Positions 1 through 5,535 of a DNA stretch of 7,028 bases are shown in pieces. The stretch comes from Clostridium sp. CAG:169 (GTDB taxonomy: Bacteria > Bacillota > Clostridia > Oscillospirales > Ruminococcaceae). Numbering within the stretch: position 1 is the first letter of the stretch; each line of letters starts with the position of its first letter. Where the stretch lies: NCBI GenBank assembly GCA_000435195.1, contig FR880249.1, forward strand, positions 1 to 7,028, read 5' to 3'. A model generated the notes under the pieces. The model did not search any database. It saw only the letters and a program-made list of their open reading frames with translations, and had not been told where the DNA came from. The position numbers and the translations under genes were made by a program.

Positions 1-581
1 GCCTTGCCCAGACGCAGCGGCTGTTTGCACCACGCCTGCACCGCGTCACAGTGCAGCAGCACCCGCGGGTACTCCTTGCGCAGCAGTCGGCTGACCTGCG
101 CCACCGGCAGAACGCTGCCCACCTCATTGTTGACCGCCATCATGGATACCAGCACAGTCTGATTGTCCACTGCATCCAGCACCTGCTGCGCCGTGATTTT
201 TCCTTCCCGGTCCGGCTTTAAGCGAACGATCTCCCAGCCTTCCCCTTCCAGGAATTTTACCGTATTGAGCACCGCATCGTGTTCGATAGCGGTGGTAACG
301 ATTTTCTTGCCCATCCGCTGCTGCGCTCTTGCCGCTCCCAGGATGGCGATGTTGTCCGCTTCGGTGCCGCCGCTGGTAAAATAGATTTCCCCGCTTTGAC
401 AGCCCAGCGTTTCCGCTGTCTGTTCCCTTGCCTTGTCCAGCCGCTGCTGCGCCAAAAATCCTCTGCGGTGCAGCGAAGAAGGGTTTCCGTAGCAATCGGT
501 CAGCATCTCATAGACCAGTTTTGCGGATTCTTCCCGCGTCCTGGTCGTTGCACTGTTGTCATAATAAATTTCGTCCGGCAA
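1..581 (-). CDS. Cysteine desulfurase (class V aminotransferase fold), N-terminal part, cut by window edge
   Basis: PLP-dependent NifS/IscS-family enzyme that takes sulfur from L-cysteine for Fe-S cluster, thiamine or tRNA thiolation pathways. Read on the minus strand, 193 codons are present. They show the early YYDNSATT motif (residues 6-13), YGNPSS (31-36), TSGGTEADN (69-77), the PLP-stacking His in IEHDAV (His101), NNEVG (151-155) and HCDAVQ (177-182) with the pyridine-binding Asp179 and Gln182. The Schiff-base lysine and the active-site cysteine loop lie beyond the left edge, so activity cannot be judged. I place the start at the TTG ending at 581, preceded by AGAGGG, because the family N-terminus begins just there. 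An in-frame ATG at 648-650 would lie almost at the predicted transcription start and would add 23 residues unlike the family. The sub-family (nifS, iscS or a thiI partner) cannot be told. Family certain, start likely. Confidence 0.93.
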   Translation of the reverse strand, partial: MPDEIYYDNSATTRTREESAKLVYEMLTDCYGNPSSLHRRGFLAQQRLDKAREQTAETLGCQSGEIYFTSGGTEADNIAILGAARAQQRMGKKIVTTAIEHDAVLNTVKFLEGEGWEIVRLKPDREGKITAQQVLDAVDNQTVLVSMMAVNNEVGSVLPVAQVSRLLRKEYPRVLLHCDAVQAWCKQPLRLGK

Positions 582-658
582 AAACGCACACTTCCCTCTA
601 TCAGTTTGTTCTCTTTCGTTTCCGGTCCTTCCTTTTAAAAAAGGATACATACTTTTTT

Positions 659-687
659 ATTATACAGCATCCGCGTGTATCTTTCAA
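659..687 (-). promoter_or_regulatory. Sigma-A type promoter of the cysteine desulfurase
   Basis: On the minus strand the -35 box TTGAAA (682-687) is separated by exactly 17 bases from a perfect -10 box TATAAT (659-664). Transcription should start near 652, giving a leader of about 70 bases to the TTG start at 581. The promoter fires leftward into the desulfurase. Its position argues against using the in-frame ATG at 648-650 as the start, since that ATG would have almost no leader and no ribosome binding site. Confidence 0.8.
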
Positions 688-700
688 ATCTTCCGACACC

Positions 701-720
701 TTTTTACACTATTTTTACAC
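701..720. repeat. Two 9-base direct repeats, 11-base period, upstream of the desulfurase promoter
   Basis: TTTTTACAC occurs at 701-709 and again at 712-720, separated by TA. On the minus strand this reads as two GTGTAAAAA units at about -49 to -57 and -60 to -68 relative to the predicted desulfurase start, followed by a third GTGT at 696-699. The spacing is close to one helical turn. This fits an A-tract UP element for the polymerase alpha subunit or a direct-repeat activator site. The sequence alone does not separate the two. Confidence 0.5.
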
Positions 721-780
721 CCCTTGCCCGAAAAGAGAGCAGTGCGGCTAAATTTTTCAAAACAGATGGGAAATGATGCT

Positions 781-808
781 TTGTTTTGCGCCTGTTATCC
801 GCTATAAT
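781..808 (+). promoter_or_regulatory. Probable promoter of the esterase operon
   Basis: A perfect -10 box TATAAT lies at 803-808. The best -35 match is TTGTTT at 781-786 with a 16-base spacer, only TTG matching consensus, so the -35 is weak and an activator may help. The predicted start near 815 gives a leader of about 74 bases carrying the hairpin at 827-849 before the ATG at 889. Confidence 0.6.
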
Positions 809-826
809 ATAGAAAAGAAACCCTAC

Positions 827-849
827 GCTCTCTGTCAAAAGACAGGAGC
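827..849 (+). promoter_or_regulatory. Hairpin in the 5' leader of the esterase operon
   Basis: The left arm GCTCTCTGTC (827-836) and right arm GACAGGAGC (841-849) form nine pairs with one bulged T around an AAAA loop. No T-run follows, so it is not an intrinsic terminator. It sits about 22 bases upstream of the AAGGA ribosome binding site at 871-875. It could stabilise the 5' end of the mRNA or be bound by a regulator. Confidence 0.5.
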
Positions 850-888
850 CTCCACCAAGTCAACCAAGCAAAGGATGTTATCTTTTTT

Positions 889-1911
889 ATGGCTATCAAT
901 TCTTTCATGCGCGCCGCATTAAAGGCGCTTTCCTACCCCGAGCTGCTGGACAAGAAAAACGGCTACCGCCTCCAGCGCACGGTGGTCAACGCAGCACACC
1001 CGCATGTGCTGCGCCCGTCCTACAAAATATGGGACCACGAAATCAACGCAGGCGACCACGAGATTCCGGTGCGCATCTTTGCGCCCGACACCCAGGGACC
1101 TTTTCCGGTGCTGCTGTTCTTTCACGGCGGCGGCTGGGTCACCGGCAATATCGACTCCTATGACAAGGTCTGCACTGACATGGCGCGGCTGACCCGCCAC
1201 ACGGTGGTGTCGGTGGACTATCGCCTTGCGCCGGAGCACCGCTTCCCTGCCGGTCCCGAGGACTGCTACCTTGCTGCCAGGGAGCTGTTTACCCACAGCG
1301 ACCTACTGGGCATCACGCCCGACCAAATCACCCTGATTGGCGACAGCGCCGGCGGCAATCTGGCTGCTGTGGTGTCGCTGATGGCGCGCGACCGCGGGGA
1401 ATTTCTCCCACGGCAGCAGATTTTACTCTACCCTGCCACCAACAACGACCACACGGAAAATTCTCCCTTCGATTCGGTGCGCACCAACGGCAAGGGCTAC
1501 CTGCTGACCTCCAAGCGGATGGTCGATTATATGGCGCTCTACCGCTCGAGCGACGAGGACCTGCAAAACCCTTACTATGCGCCCATCCTGTGCAGCGACT
1601 TGAGCGACCAGCCGCGCACCTTGATCATCACCGCCGAATTCGACCCGCTGCGCGACGAGGGAGAGGCTTACGGCGAAAAGCTGCGTGAATTTGGCAACGA
1701 CGTCGAGATTCACCGCATCCACGATGCCCTGCACGGCTTTCTGTCGCTGAGTCCCGGCTTTAAACCGGTTAAGAGGACCTACCGCTACATCAACGACTTT
1801 TTGAGCGGTCGCTCGGACAGCTTTGGGCAGGTGCTTGCCTCGGTCGCCGACCAGGAGGACGAACCCGAAGAAACTGTTATCATGGATAAAGAGGTGAACG
1901 AGCTTGAGTGA
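889..1911 (+). CDS. Alpha/beta hydrolase, hormone-sensitive-lipase-like esterase (family IV)
   Basis: Predicted cytoplasmic carboxylic-ester hydrolase of 340 residues; no signal peptide is seen. The oxyanion-hole motif HGGGW is at 79-83, YRLAPEH at 111-117, the nucleophile elbow GDSAGG at 151-156 (Ser153), the acid in AEFDPLRDEG (Asp252) and the catalytic His in LHGF (His282), so the triad is complete. This is the typical order of the HSL/acetyl-esterase family, known to prefer short to medium acyl esters. Residues after about 308 form an acidic tail (11 Asp/Glu in 33 residues) beyond the usual core. The start ATG follows AAGGA (871-875) by 13 bases, somewhat long, but no better in-frame start exists. 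It is the first gene of a three-gene operon, and its last codons overlap the acyltransferase start by 8 bases. The natural substrate is unknown. Confidence 0.93.
   Translation: MAINSFMRAALKALSYPELLDKKNGYRLQRTVVNAAHPHVLRPSYKIWDHEINAGDHEIPVRIFAPDTQGPFPVLLFFHGGGWVTGNIDSYDKVCTDMARLTRHTVVSVDYRLAPEHRFPAGPEDCYLAARELFTHSDLLGITPDQITLIGDSAGGNLAAVVSLMARDRGEFLPRQQILLYPATNNDHTENSPFDSVRTNGKGYLLTSKRMVDYMALYRSSDEDLQNPYYAPILCSDLSDQPRTLIITAEFDPLRDEGEAYGEKLREFGNDVEIHRIHDALHGFLSLSPGFKPVKRTYRYINDFLSGRSDSFGQVLASVADQEDEPEETVIMDKEVNELE
1891..1896 (+). promoter_or_regulatory. Ribosome binding site that decides the TTG start of the acyltransferase
   Basis: GAGGTG, inside the run AAAGAGGTGA, lies 7 bases before the TTG at 1904-1906. 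It is embedded in the last codons of the esterase, so the ribosome finishing the esterase at 1909-1911 can restart immediately. The spacing favours TTG 1904. The nearby GTG at 1908 opens a different frame that ends after 78 codons. Confidence 0.7.
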
Positions 1912-1919
1912 ACGAGCTT
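1894..1919 (+). repeat. Tandem 12-base direct repeat across the esterase/acyltransferase junction
   Basis: GTGAACGAGCTT occurs at 1894-1905 and 1908-1919, separated by GA, giving a 14-base period. The first copy carries part of the ribosome binding site and the first two bases of the TTG start. The second begins with the bases that complete the esterase TGA stop. It looks like a small slippage duplication that set the present stop/start overlap. Confidence 0.75.
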
Positions 1920-3178
1920 CTGACTGGAACCGGCTGGACAACGCCGCCAAAATTTTCCCTCCCACCAGCAATAAGCAGGACACCAAGGTGTTCCGCTTTG
2001 CCTGCCAGCTCAACGAGCGGGTGGAGCAGGAGATTTTGCAGCAAGCCACCGAAAAAACGCTGGAAACCTTCCCCATCTTTCGCAGCGTGCTCAAACACGG
2101 GCTGTTCTGGTACTACCTGGAAAAAACCGACCTTGTGCCGGTAGTGGAGCCGGAGTACCGCCCTGCCTGCGGTCCTTTGTACGACCCTGCCAGCCGCAAC
2201 CTGCTGTTTGAGGTCACCTGCTGGCGCAATCGCATCAATCTGGAGGTCTACCATTCGCTGACCGACGGCACCGGTGCGCTGCAATTTTTAAAAACCCTGG
2301 TGTGCAACTACCTGTCCATCAAATATCCGCAGCTGTCGGAGGAGCTGATGGCAGGCATCCAGTATGATGCCTCCGTCTCCGAGCGGGACGAAGACAGCTT
2401 TTTAAAATACTACGACCCGCACCAGAAGATTAAGCCGACCAAAAACCACCGTTCCTGCCAGCTCAAAGGCGTGCGGGTGCCGGAGGGCAGACTGAAGATT
2501 ATCGAGGGCATCATGCCGGTCAAGGAGGTGCTTCGGCTGGCAAAATCCTACGGAACCACCCTGACAGTGCTGCTGACTGCCATGATGCTGATTGCCTTTG
2601 ACCAGGAGATTCCGCTGCGCAAAAAGAAAAACCCGGTGGTGCTGGATGTGCCGGTCAACCTGCGTAACTATTTTCAGTCGGAGACCTCCCGCAACTTCTT
2701 CGGCGTTATTAAGGTCGGCTACAACTTTTCCAAAGGTCCCGGCACGCTGGAGGACGTGATTGCCCATGTCAAGGAAACGTTTGCCCGCGAGCTGACTGCC
2801 GACAAGCTGGGTGCGCGCATGGCTGCTCTTTCCCGCGCCGAACACAACTTTGTGGCGCGCGCCATCCCGCTGGTCATCAAGGATTTCATCCTCTGGTCCG
2901 CCGATGCCATCAGCGAATCCTATATGGCGGGCAGCATCTCCAACATCGGAAAGATTGATTTGCCCGAGGCTGCAAAGCCCTTTGTCAAGCGATTTGATGT
3001 CTTTGTCAGCACCGAAAAGCTTCAGGCGTGCATCTGCTCCTACGGCTCCGAGCTGACTGTCAGCTTTACCTCGGCGTTCTTCAGCACCAATGTGCAGAAG
3101 AACTTTTTCCGTCAGCTGACTCAGGCAGGTATCCCGGTGGAGATTCAATCCAATAAGCTGGAGGCTGATCTGCGATGA
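1904..3178 (+). CDS. HxxxDG acyltransferase (condensation / alcohol-acetyltransferase-like fold)
   Basis: Protein of 424 residues with the chloramphenicol-acetyltransferase-type two-lobe architecture shared by alcohol acetyltransferases, PapA, wax-ester synthases and NRPS condensation domains. The catalytic HxxxDG motif is YHSLTDGTG, with His117 as general base and Asp121-Gly122. The second lobe has DVPVNLRNYF (248-257), resembling the PVNLR segment of the family, and SNIGKIDLP (346-354), matching the conserved SN-G motif near the active-site tunnel. No signal peptide or membrane helix is evident. Family members move an acyl group from CoA or a carrier protein to a hydroxyl or amine. Donor and acceptor cannot be read here, and there is no attached carrier or adenylation domain, so an NRPS role is unlikely. 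The start is TTG, chosen for the GAGGTG site 7 bases upstream. It overlaps the esterase by 8 bases and the next gene by 4 (ATGA). Confidence 0.85.
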   Translation: MSERASDWNRLDNAAKIFPPTSNKQDTKVFRFACQLNERVEQEILQQATEKTLETFPIFRSVLKHGLFWYYLEKTDLVPVVEPEYRPACGPLYDPASRNLLFEVTCWRNRINLEVYHSLTDGTGALQFLKTLVCNYLSIKYPQLSEELMAGIQYDASVSERDEDSFLKYYDPHQKIKPTKNHRSCQLKGVRVPEGRLKIIEGIMPVKEVLRLAKSYGTTLTVLLTAMMLIAFDQEIPLRKKKNPVVLDVPVNLRNYFQSETSRNFFGVIKVGYNFSKGPGTLEDVIAHVKETFARELTADKLGARMAALSRAEHNFVARAIPLVIKDFILWSADAISESYMAGSISNIGKIDLPEAAKPFVKRFDVFVSTEKLQACICSYGSELTVSFTSAFFSTNVQKNFFRQLTQAGIPVEIQSNKLEADLR

Positions 3179-3858
3179 AATACTGTGAAAAATGCAAGGT
3201 CTATGTTCCGTCTGACCGCGAACACTGCCCGCTGTGCCAAAGCATCCTCACCGAGGAGGACGCCAACCGCAGCTACCCGGGCTACGACGATGAGATTTTC
3301 CCCTATCTTCCCACCATCTACCATCGGCACAACCTGTTGATTCGTCTGTCGCTGTTTTTGTCCATCGCCGTCTGTGTCATCTGCTTGACCCTCAACCTGC
3401 TGATCTGGCCGCAGCGCTGGTGGTCGCTGTTTGTCCTTGCCGGCGTAGGCGCAGGCTGGGCAACGGTGGCGCAAGCCATCCGCAAGCGCAGCTCCTTCTG
3501 CAAACATGTTTTGTACCAGGTGGTCACCGTGGGCATCGTGGTGGTCCTGTTCGACCTGATGACCGGTTTTGGTCACTGGTCCTTTAACTACGTCATCCCT
3601 GCGCTGTGCGTCTTTGCCATGGTGGTCATCGCCATCATCGCAGCGATGGGACACCGCAGTATCTCCAACTACATCATCTACATGGTGGTGTCGGCGGTCT
3701 TTGGGCTGATCCCGCTGCTGTTTTTGCTGCCGCGCTGGACCACCATCCTCTGGCCAACTGTTCTGTGTGCTGCTGTCAGCGTCATCTATCTTGCCGGTCT
3801 TGGCTTGTTCGTCGGTCGGGACACCTGGCAGGAGCTGCACAAGCGTCTGCACATGTAA
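3175..3858 (+). CDS. Zinc-ribbon, six-helix membrane protein (DUF6320-like)
   Basis: Protein of 227 residues. The first 21 hold a short zinc ribbon, Cys4-x2-Cys7 and Cys18-x2-Cys21 (ending CPLC), followed by a polar linker to about 55. The rest is strongly hydrophobic, with probable helices near 57-78, 82-101, 112-130, 137-157, 164-185 and 193-213, and a short charged tail ending LHKRLHM. The zinc ribbon is predicted to face the cytoplasm. I recall this layout as DUF6320, from memory only. The ATG overlaps the acyltransferase stop as ATGA, so translation is coupled, and the gene is last in the operon with a terminator straight after its stop. It may anchor or recruit the two upstream enzymes at the membrane or act as a small transporter. 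No catalytic motif is visible and the function is unknown. Confidence 0.85.
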   Translation: MKYCEKCKVYVPSDREHCPLCQSILTEEDANRSYPGYDDEIFPYLPTIYHRHNLLIRLSLFLSIAVCVICLTLNLLIWPQRWWSLFVLAGVGAGWATVAQAIRKRSSFCKHVLYQVVTVGIVVVLFDLMTGFGHWSFNYVIPALCVFAMVVIAIIAAMGHRSISNYIIYMVVSAVFGLIPLLFLLPRWTTILWPTVLCAAVSVIYLAGLGLFVGRDTWQELHKRLHM

Positions 3859-3860
3859 AA

Positions 3861-3898
3861 AAAACCGGACTGCTCCCAAATGGGCGCAGTCCGGTTTT
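3861..3898. terminator. Bidirectional intrinsic terminator between convergent operons
   Basis: Arms 3865-3873 and 3886-3894 (CCGGACTGC/GCAGTCCGG) pair perfectly. An A/T clamp extends the stem to 3861/3898, and after one mismatch CCC/GGG closes an AAAT loop. Rightward transcripts of the esterase operon meet six T (3895-3900). Leftward transcripts of the GNAT gene meet eight T (complement of 3857-3864). It serves both operons. Confidence 0.92.
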
Positions 3899-3909
3899 TT
3901 CTCTTCTGA

Positions 3910-4440
3910 TTACAGGGTAATCCAATAGCGCTGGGTGATGCGGTCCTCGCCGTTCTCTTTTCCTGCCACCTCGTTTTCTAAAACACCGCCGTTTTTCTGG
4001 ATGGTCTTTGCCGAGCCGATGTTCTCCTTGTTGCAGGTGACCAGCACCTTCTGCATCTGCATTTTGCGGCACTCCTCCAGAGCCAGTGCGAGCATCTGTG
4101 TGGCATAACCCTGTCTGCGGCAGCAAGGGCGCACGCTGTACCCGATGTTGCCGCCAAAGCGCAGGAGTCCTTCGTTGAGCCGGTGGCGGATGTCGATCAT
4201 TCCAATCAGCTTGCCATCCGCATCGACCGCCAGAAAGGTGGTTGCCGGAACCAGCCCGGGACAAACGGTCTGCTCCGAGCGGTTTGCCAGCGTTTTGCTG
4301 TACCACTGTGCAAAGCTCTCTGCCTCTGCCAATCCGCCGCTTCCATCCAGGCTGCTGCCCTGCTCCAAAAATTCCTTGCGGTATCCCCAAACTTCCTGCT
4401 CATCTGCCGATGTTGGCAGAACCAACTTTAATTGCTTCAT
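3910..4440 (-). CDS. GNAT family N-acetyltransferase
   Basis: Acetyl-CoA-dependent acetyltransferase of 176 residues, probably cytoplasmic. The core GNAT elements are FLAVDADGKLIGMIDIR (strand pair, 69-85), NIGYSV (98-103) and motif A, RRQGYA (108-113), where the Q/R-x-x-G-x-G/A loop binds the CoA pyrophosphate, followed by a helix ending ALEECRK. KVLVTCNKENIGSAKTI (131-147) is the motif-B region with the Asn common to the family. The residues before 60 form a helical N-terminal extension seen in many Firmicutes relatives. The acceptor cannot be predicted. The start ATG has a strong AAGGAGG 8 bases upstream. It lies 37 bases downstream of the nucleoside phosphorylase on the same strand with no promoter or terminator visible between, so the two are probably co-transcribed. 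Family assignment is firm, substrate unknown. Confidence 0.92.
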   Translation of the reverse strand: MKQLKLVLPTSADEQEVWGYRKEFLEQGSSLDGSGGLAEAESFAQWYSKTLANRSEQTVCPGLVPATTFLAVDADGKLIGMIDIRHRLNEGLLRFGGNIGYSVRPCCRRQGYATQMLALALEECRKMQMQKVLVTCNKENIGSAKTIQKNGGVLENEVAGKENGEDRITQRYWITL

Positions 4441-4477
4441 GCTCGTTTCCTCCTTCTTGCTTTGTATAAAAAATCTT

Positions 4478-5236
4478 TTACAGCACCTTTGTCAGCTGTT
4501 TGCAAAGCTCAATCAAATCGTAACGGATGCTCTGGCGGCTGCGCCATCCCCGATTGTCCCATTCTTTTTGCGAAACATCATCCCCGCCGTAGATCAGTGC
4601 TCCATAGGAAAATCCCCGAAACTGCGCAACGGCAATGCAGCCCGCCTGCTCCATCTCTACGATTTTGGCGCCCTCTGCCCGTCTGTTTTCGATGCGTGTC
4701 TGTGTTTCCCGAAAGATGGCATCGGTCGTCCAGGTCAGCCCGCGCAGATAGGGCACCGAATGTTCCTTCAGATAATCGGCAATCCTTTGGGTGACCGGCT
4801 CCTCGGTGTAGATGATGCGGGACGGTTCGATATAATGGTAAGAAAAGCCCTCGTCGCGGATAGCTCCTTCCACCAGCAGCAGCTGTCCCACCCCGATATT
4901 AGGGTCCAGCACGCCACCGCCGCCGCAGAACATCACCTTTTGAATACCCATGGCGTGCAGCTGGTCAAGGGTGCCGGCGCAGGCGGGACAGCCGATGGCG
5001 CCCAGGATAATCAGGACATCCGCATCGGTAAAACGATAGACCAAAATCGGATTTTCCCCGGCAATGGTCTGCTCCAGCCGGATCTTTCCCTCCGCCTTCA
5101 GCTGCTCCATCACCTCCGGGAAAAAGGTGATGACCAGCTTATCGGTGGAAAACTGTCCCTCTGCCATCATCTCCGGGTTGATTTTGGCATTTGGGTCGCG
5201 GTCAAACTCCAAAATCGGGTATCCTGTTTCTGCCAT
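4478..5236 (-). CDS. Nucleoside phosphorylase (PNP/uridine phosphorylase family)
   Basis: Predicted cytoplasmic enzyme of 252 residues that cleaves a nucleoside's glycosidic bond with phosphate, giving base plus ribose-1-phosphate. The family landmarks are the central strand and GAIGCPACAG (79-88), the Gly-rich FCGGGGVLDP (103-112) at the usual phosphate/base site, WTTDAIFRE (169-177) and the ribose-binding VEMEQA (193-198, Glu196). The first 60 residues carry no recognised motif. CPAC (83-86) is unusual: the two cysteines suggest a divergent subfamily, so the nucleoside used (uridine, purine or modified) is open. The ATG follows AGGGAGG by 9 bases and is driven by a consensus promoter 50 bases upstream. 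The first gene of a two-gene operon with the GNAT enzyme. There is no obvious functional link between the two. Confidence 0.85.
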   Translation of the reverse strand: MAETGYPILEFDRDPNAKINPEMMAEGQFSTDKLVITFFPEVMEQLKAEGKIRLEQTIAGENPILVYRFTDADVLIILGAIGCPACAGTLDQLHAMGIQKVMFCGGGGVLDPNIGVGQLLLVEGAIRDEGFSYHYIEPSRIIYTEEPVTQRIADYLKEHSVPYLRGLTWTTDAIFRETQTRIENRRAEGAKIVEMEQAGCIAVAQFRGFSYGALIYGGDDVSQKEWDNRGWRSRQSIRYDLIELCKQLTKVL

Positions 5237-5285
5237 TTCCTTCTGCCTCCCTTATCTCTTGCATCTCTGTGGGTAAATTTTTGCT

Positions 5286-5314
5286 ATTATAGCAAAATTC
5301 ACCGGTGGTGTCAA
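5286..5314 (-). promoter_or_regulatory. Perfect-consensus promoter of the nucleoside phosphorylase
   Basis: On the minus strand TTGACA (5309-5314) and TATAAT (5286-5291) are both perfect, the spacer is exactly 17 bases, and TG one base before the -10 gives an extended -10 as well. Start near 5279, leader about 43 bases. No operator-like palindrome overlaps it, so strong, largely constitutive expression is expected. Confidence 0.9.
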
Positions 5315-5337
5315 GAAAAAGAAGGTGAACATCCCGC

Positions 5338-5366
5338 TTGACGATTCATAGGGCTTGTGCTACAAT
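5338..5366 (+). promoter_or_regulatory. Promoter of the RNHCP leader and gene
   Basis: TTGACG (5338-5343), a 17-base spacer and TACAAT (5361-5366) with an extended TG one base before the -10. The start near 5373 gives a leader of about 160 bases before the RNHCP ATG at 5536. TACAATTT recurs at 5377-5384, behind a poor TTGTGC box (5355-5360), so a second overlapping start is possible. It stands back to back with the phosphorylase promoter, the two -35 boxes 23 bases apart. Confidence 0.82.
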
Positions 5367-5420
5367 TTTTTCAGCGTACAATTTGTGCGCCGATATTCAA
5401 AATAACGAAGGAGATGCCTT

Positions 5421-5456
5421 ATGTTGAATCTGTTTGCTTCGGAGATTGTTTGCTAA
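5421..5456 (+). CDS. Putative 11-residue leader peptide upstream of the RNHCP gene
   Basis: ATG at 5421 is preceded by AAGGAG (5408-5413) with an ideal 7-base gap and encodes MLNLFASEIVC, ending with TAA at 5454-5456. It is the first good initiation site after the promoter at 5338-5366, and its stop falls 2 bases before the left arm of the hairpin at 5459-5496. A short ORF with a better ribosome binding site than needed, placed just ahead of an RNA structure, is the layout of a leader peptide whose translation controls the next gene. The composition shows no run of one amino acid, so the signal is not obvious; Cys is the last codon. A start at 5414 in another frame would give 35 codons, but it touches the same AAGGAG and is less likely. 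Inference from layout only. Confidence 0.5.
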   Translation: MLNLFASEIVC

Positions 5457-5458
5457 CC

Positions 5459-5525
5459 GGGAGGTTTGCATCTACACAATCAATGGCAGACCTCCCAAAG
5501 GAATTTACCATTCACTTTTAGGAGG
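5459..5525 (+). promoter_or_regulatory. Leader hairpin with an alternative pairing to the RNHCP ribosome binding site
   Basis: GGGAGGTTTGC (5459-5469) pairs with GCAGACCTCCC (5486-5496): 11 pairs, one a G-U, with a 16-base loop. No T-run follows, so it is not an intrinsic terminator. The CCTCC of the right arm (5491-5495) can instead pair with GGAGG (5521-5525) of the RNHCP ribosome binding site across a 25-base loop. The hairpin therefore leaves the site open, while blocking the left arm, for example by a ribosome at the leader stop (5454-5456), would free CCTCC to hide it. Confidence 0.5.
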
Positions 5526-5535
5526 AATCCCCATT

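Larger units (their letters stand above)
582..888. other. Divergent intergenic control region
   Basis: This gene-free stretch of 307 bases separates the minus-strand cysteine desulfurase from the plus-strand esterase operon. It holds the desulfurase leader (about 70 bases), its promoter, a 9-base direct repeat upstream of that promoter, and the promoter, hairpin and ribosome binding site of the esterase operon. I see no convincing small gene in it. Short open frames that cross it read antisense through the desulfurase. Confidence 0.75.

Noticed and set aside
124..495. A 123-codon minus-strand frame over the desulfurase
   Set aside because: It is a shifted frame of the desulfurase; the correct frame carries all PLP motifs to the window edge.
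1908..2144. GTG start giving a 78-codon frame over the acyltransferase start
   Set aside because: It is out of frame with the HxxxDG protein and encodes nothing recognisable.
2402..3148. A 248-codon open frame on the minus strand, and a similar one at 1423-2094
   Set aside because: Shadow frames of the GC-rich acyltransferase and esterase genes, with no recognisable motif and no upstream signals.
3145..3879. A 244-codon minus-strand frame opposite the zinc-ribbon membrane protein
   Set aside because: Its His/Asp/Gln-rich composition is the usual antisense image of hydrophobic helices, and its 5' end crosses the terminator.
4145..5341. A 398-codon open frame on the plus strand
   Set aside because: It lies antisense to the phosphorylase and GNAT genes, which have full family motifs, strong ribosome binding sites and a consensus promoter. 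It has no ribosome binding site and its translation resembles no family I know.
5434..5535. In-frame N-terminal extension of the RNHCP protein from a TTG
   Set aside because: No ribosome binding site precedes the TTG, while ATG 5536 has AGGAGG at a workable distance and the family-like sequence begins after it. The extension also runs through the leader hairpin.
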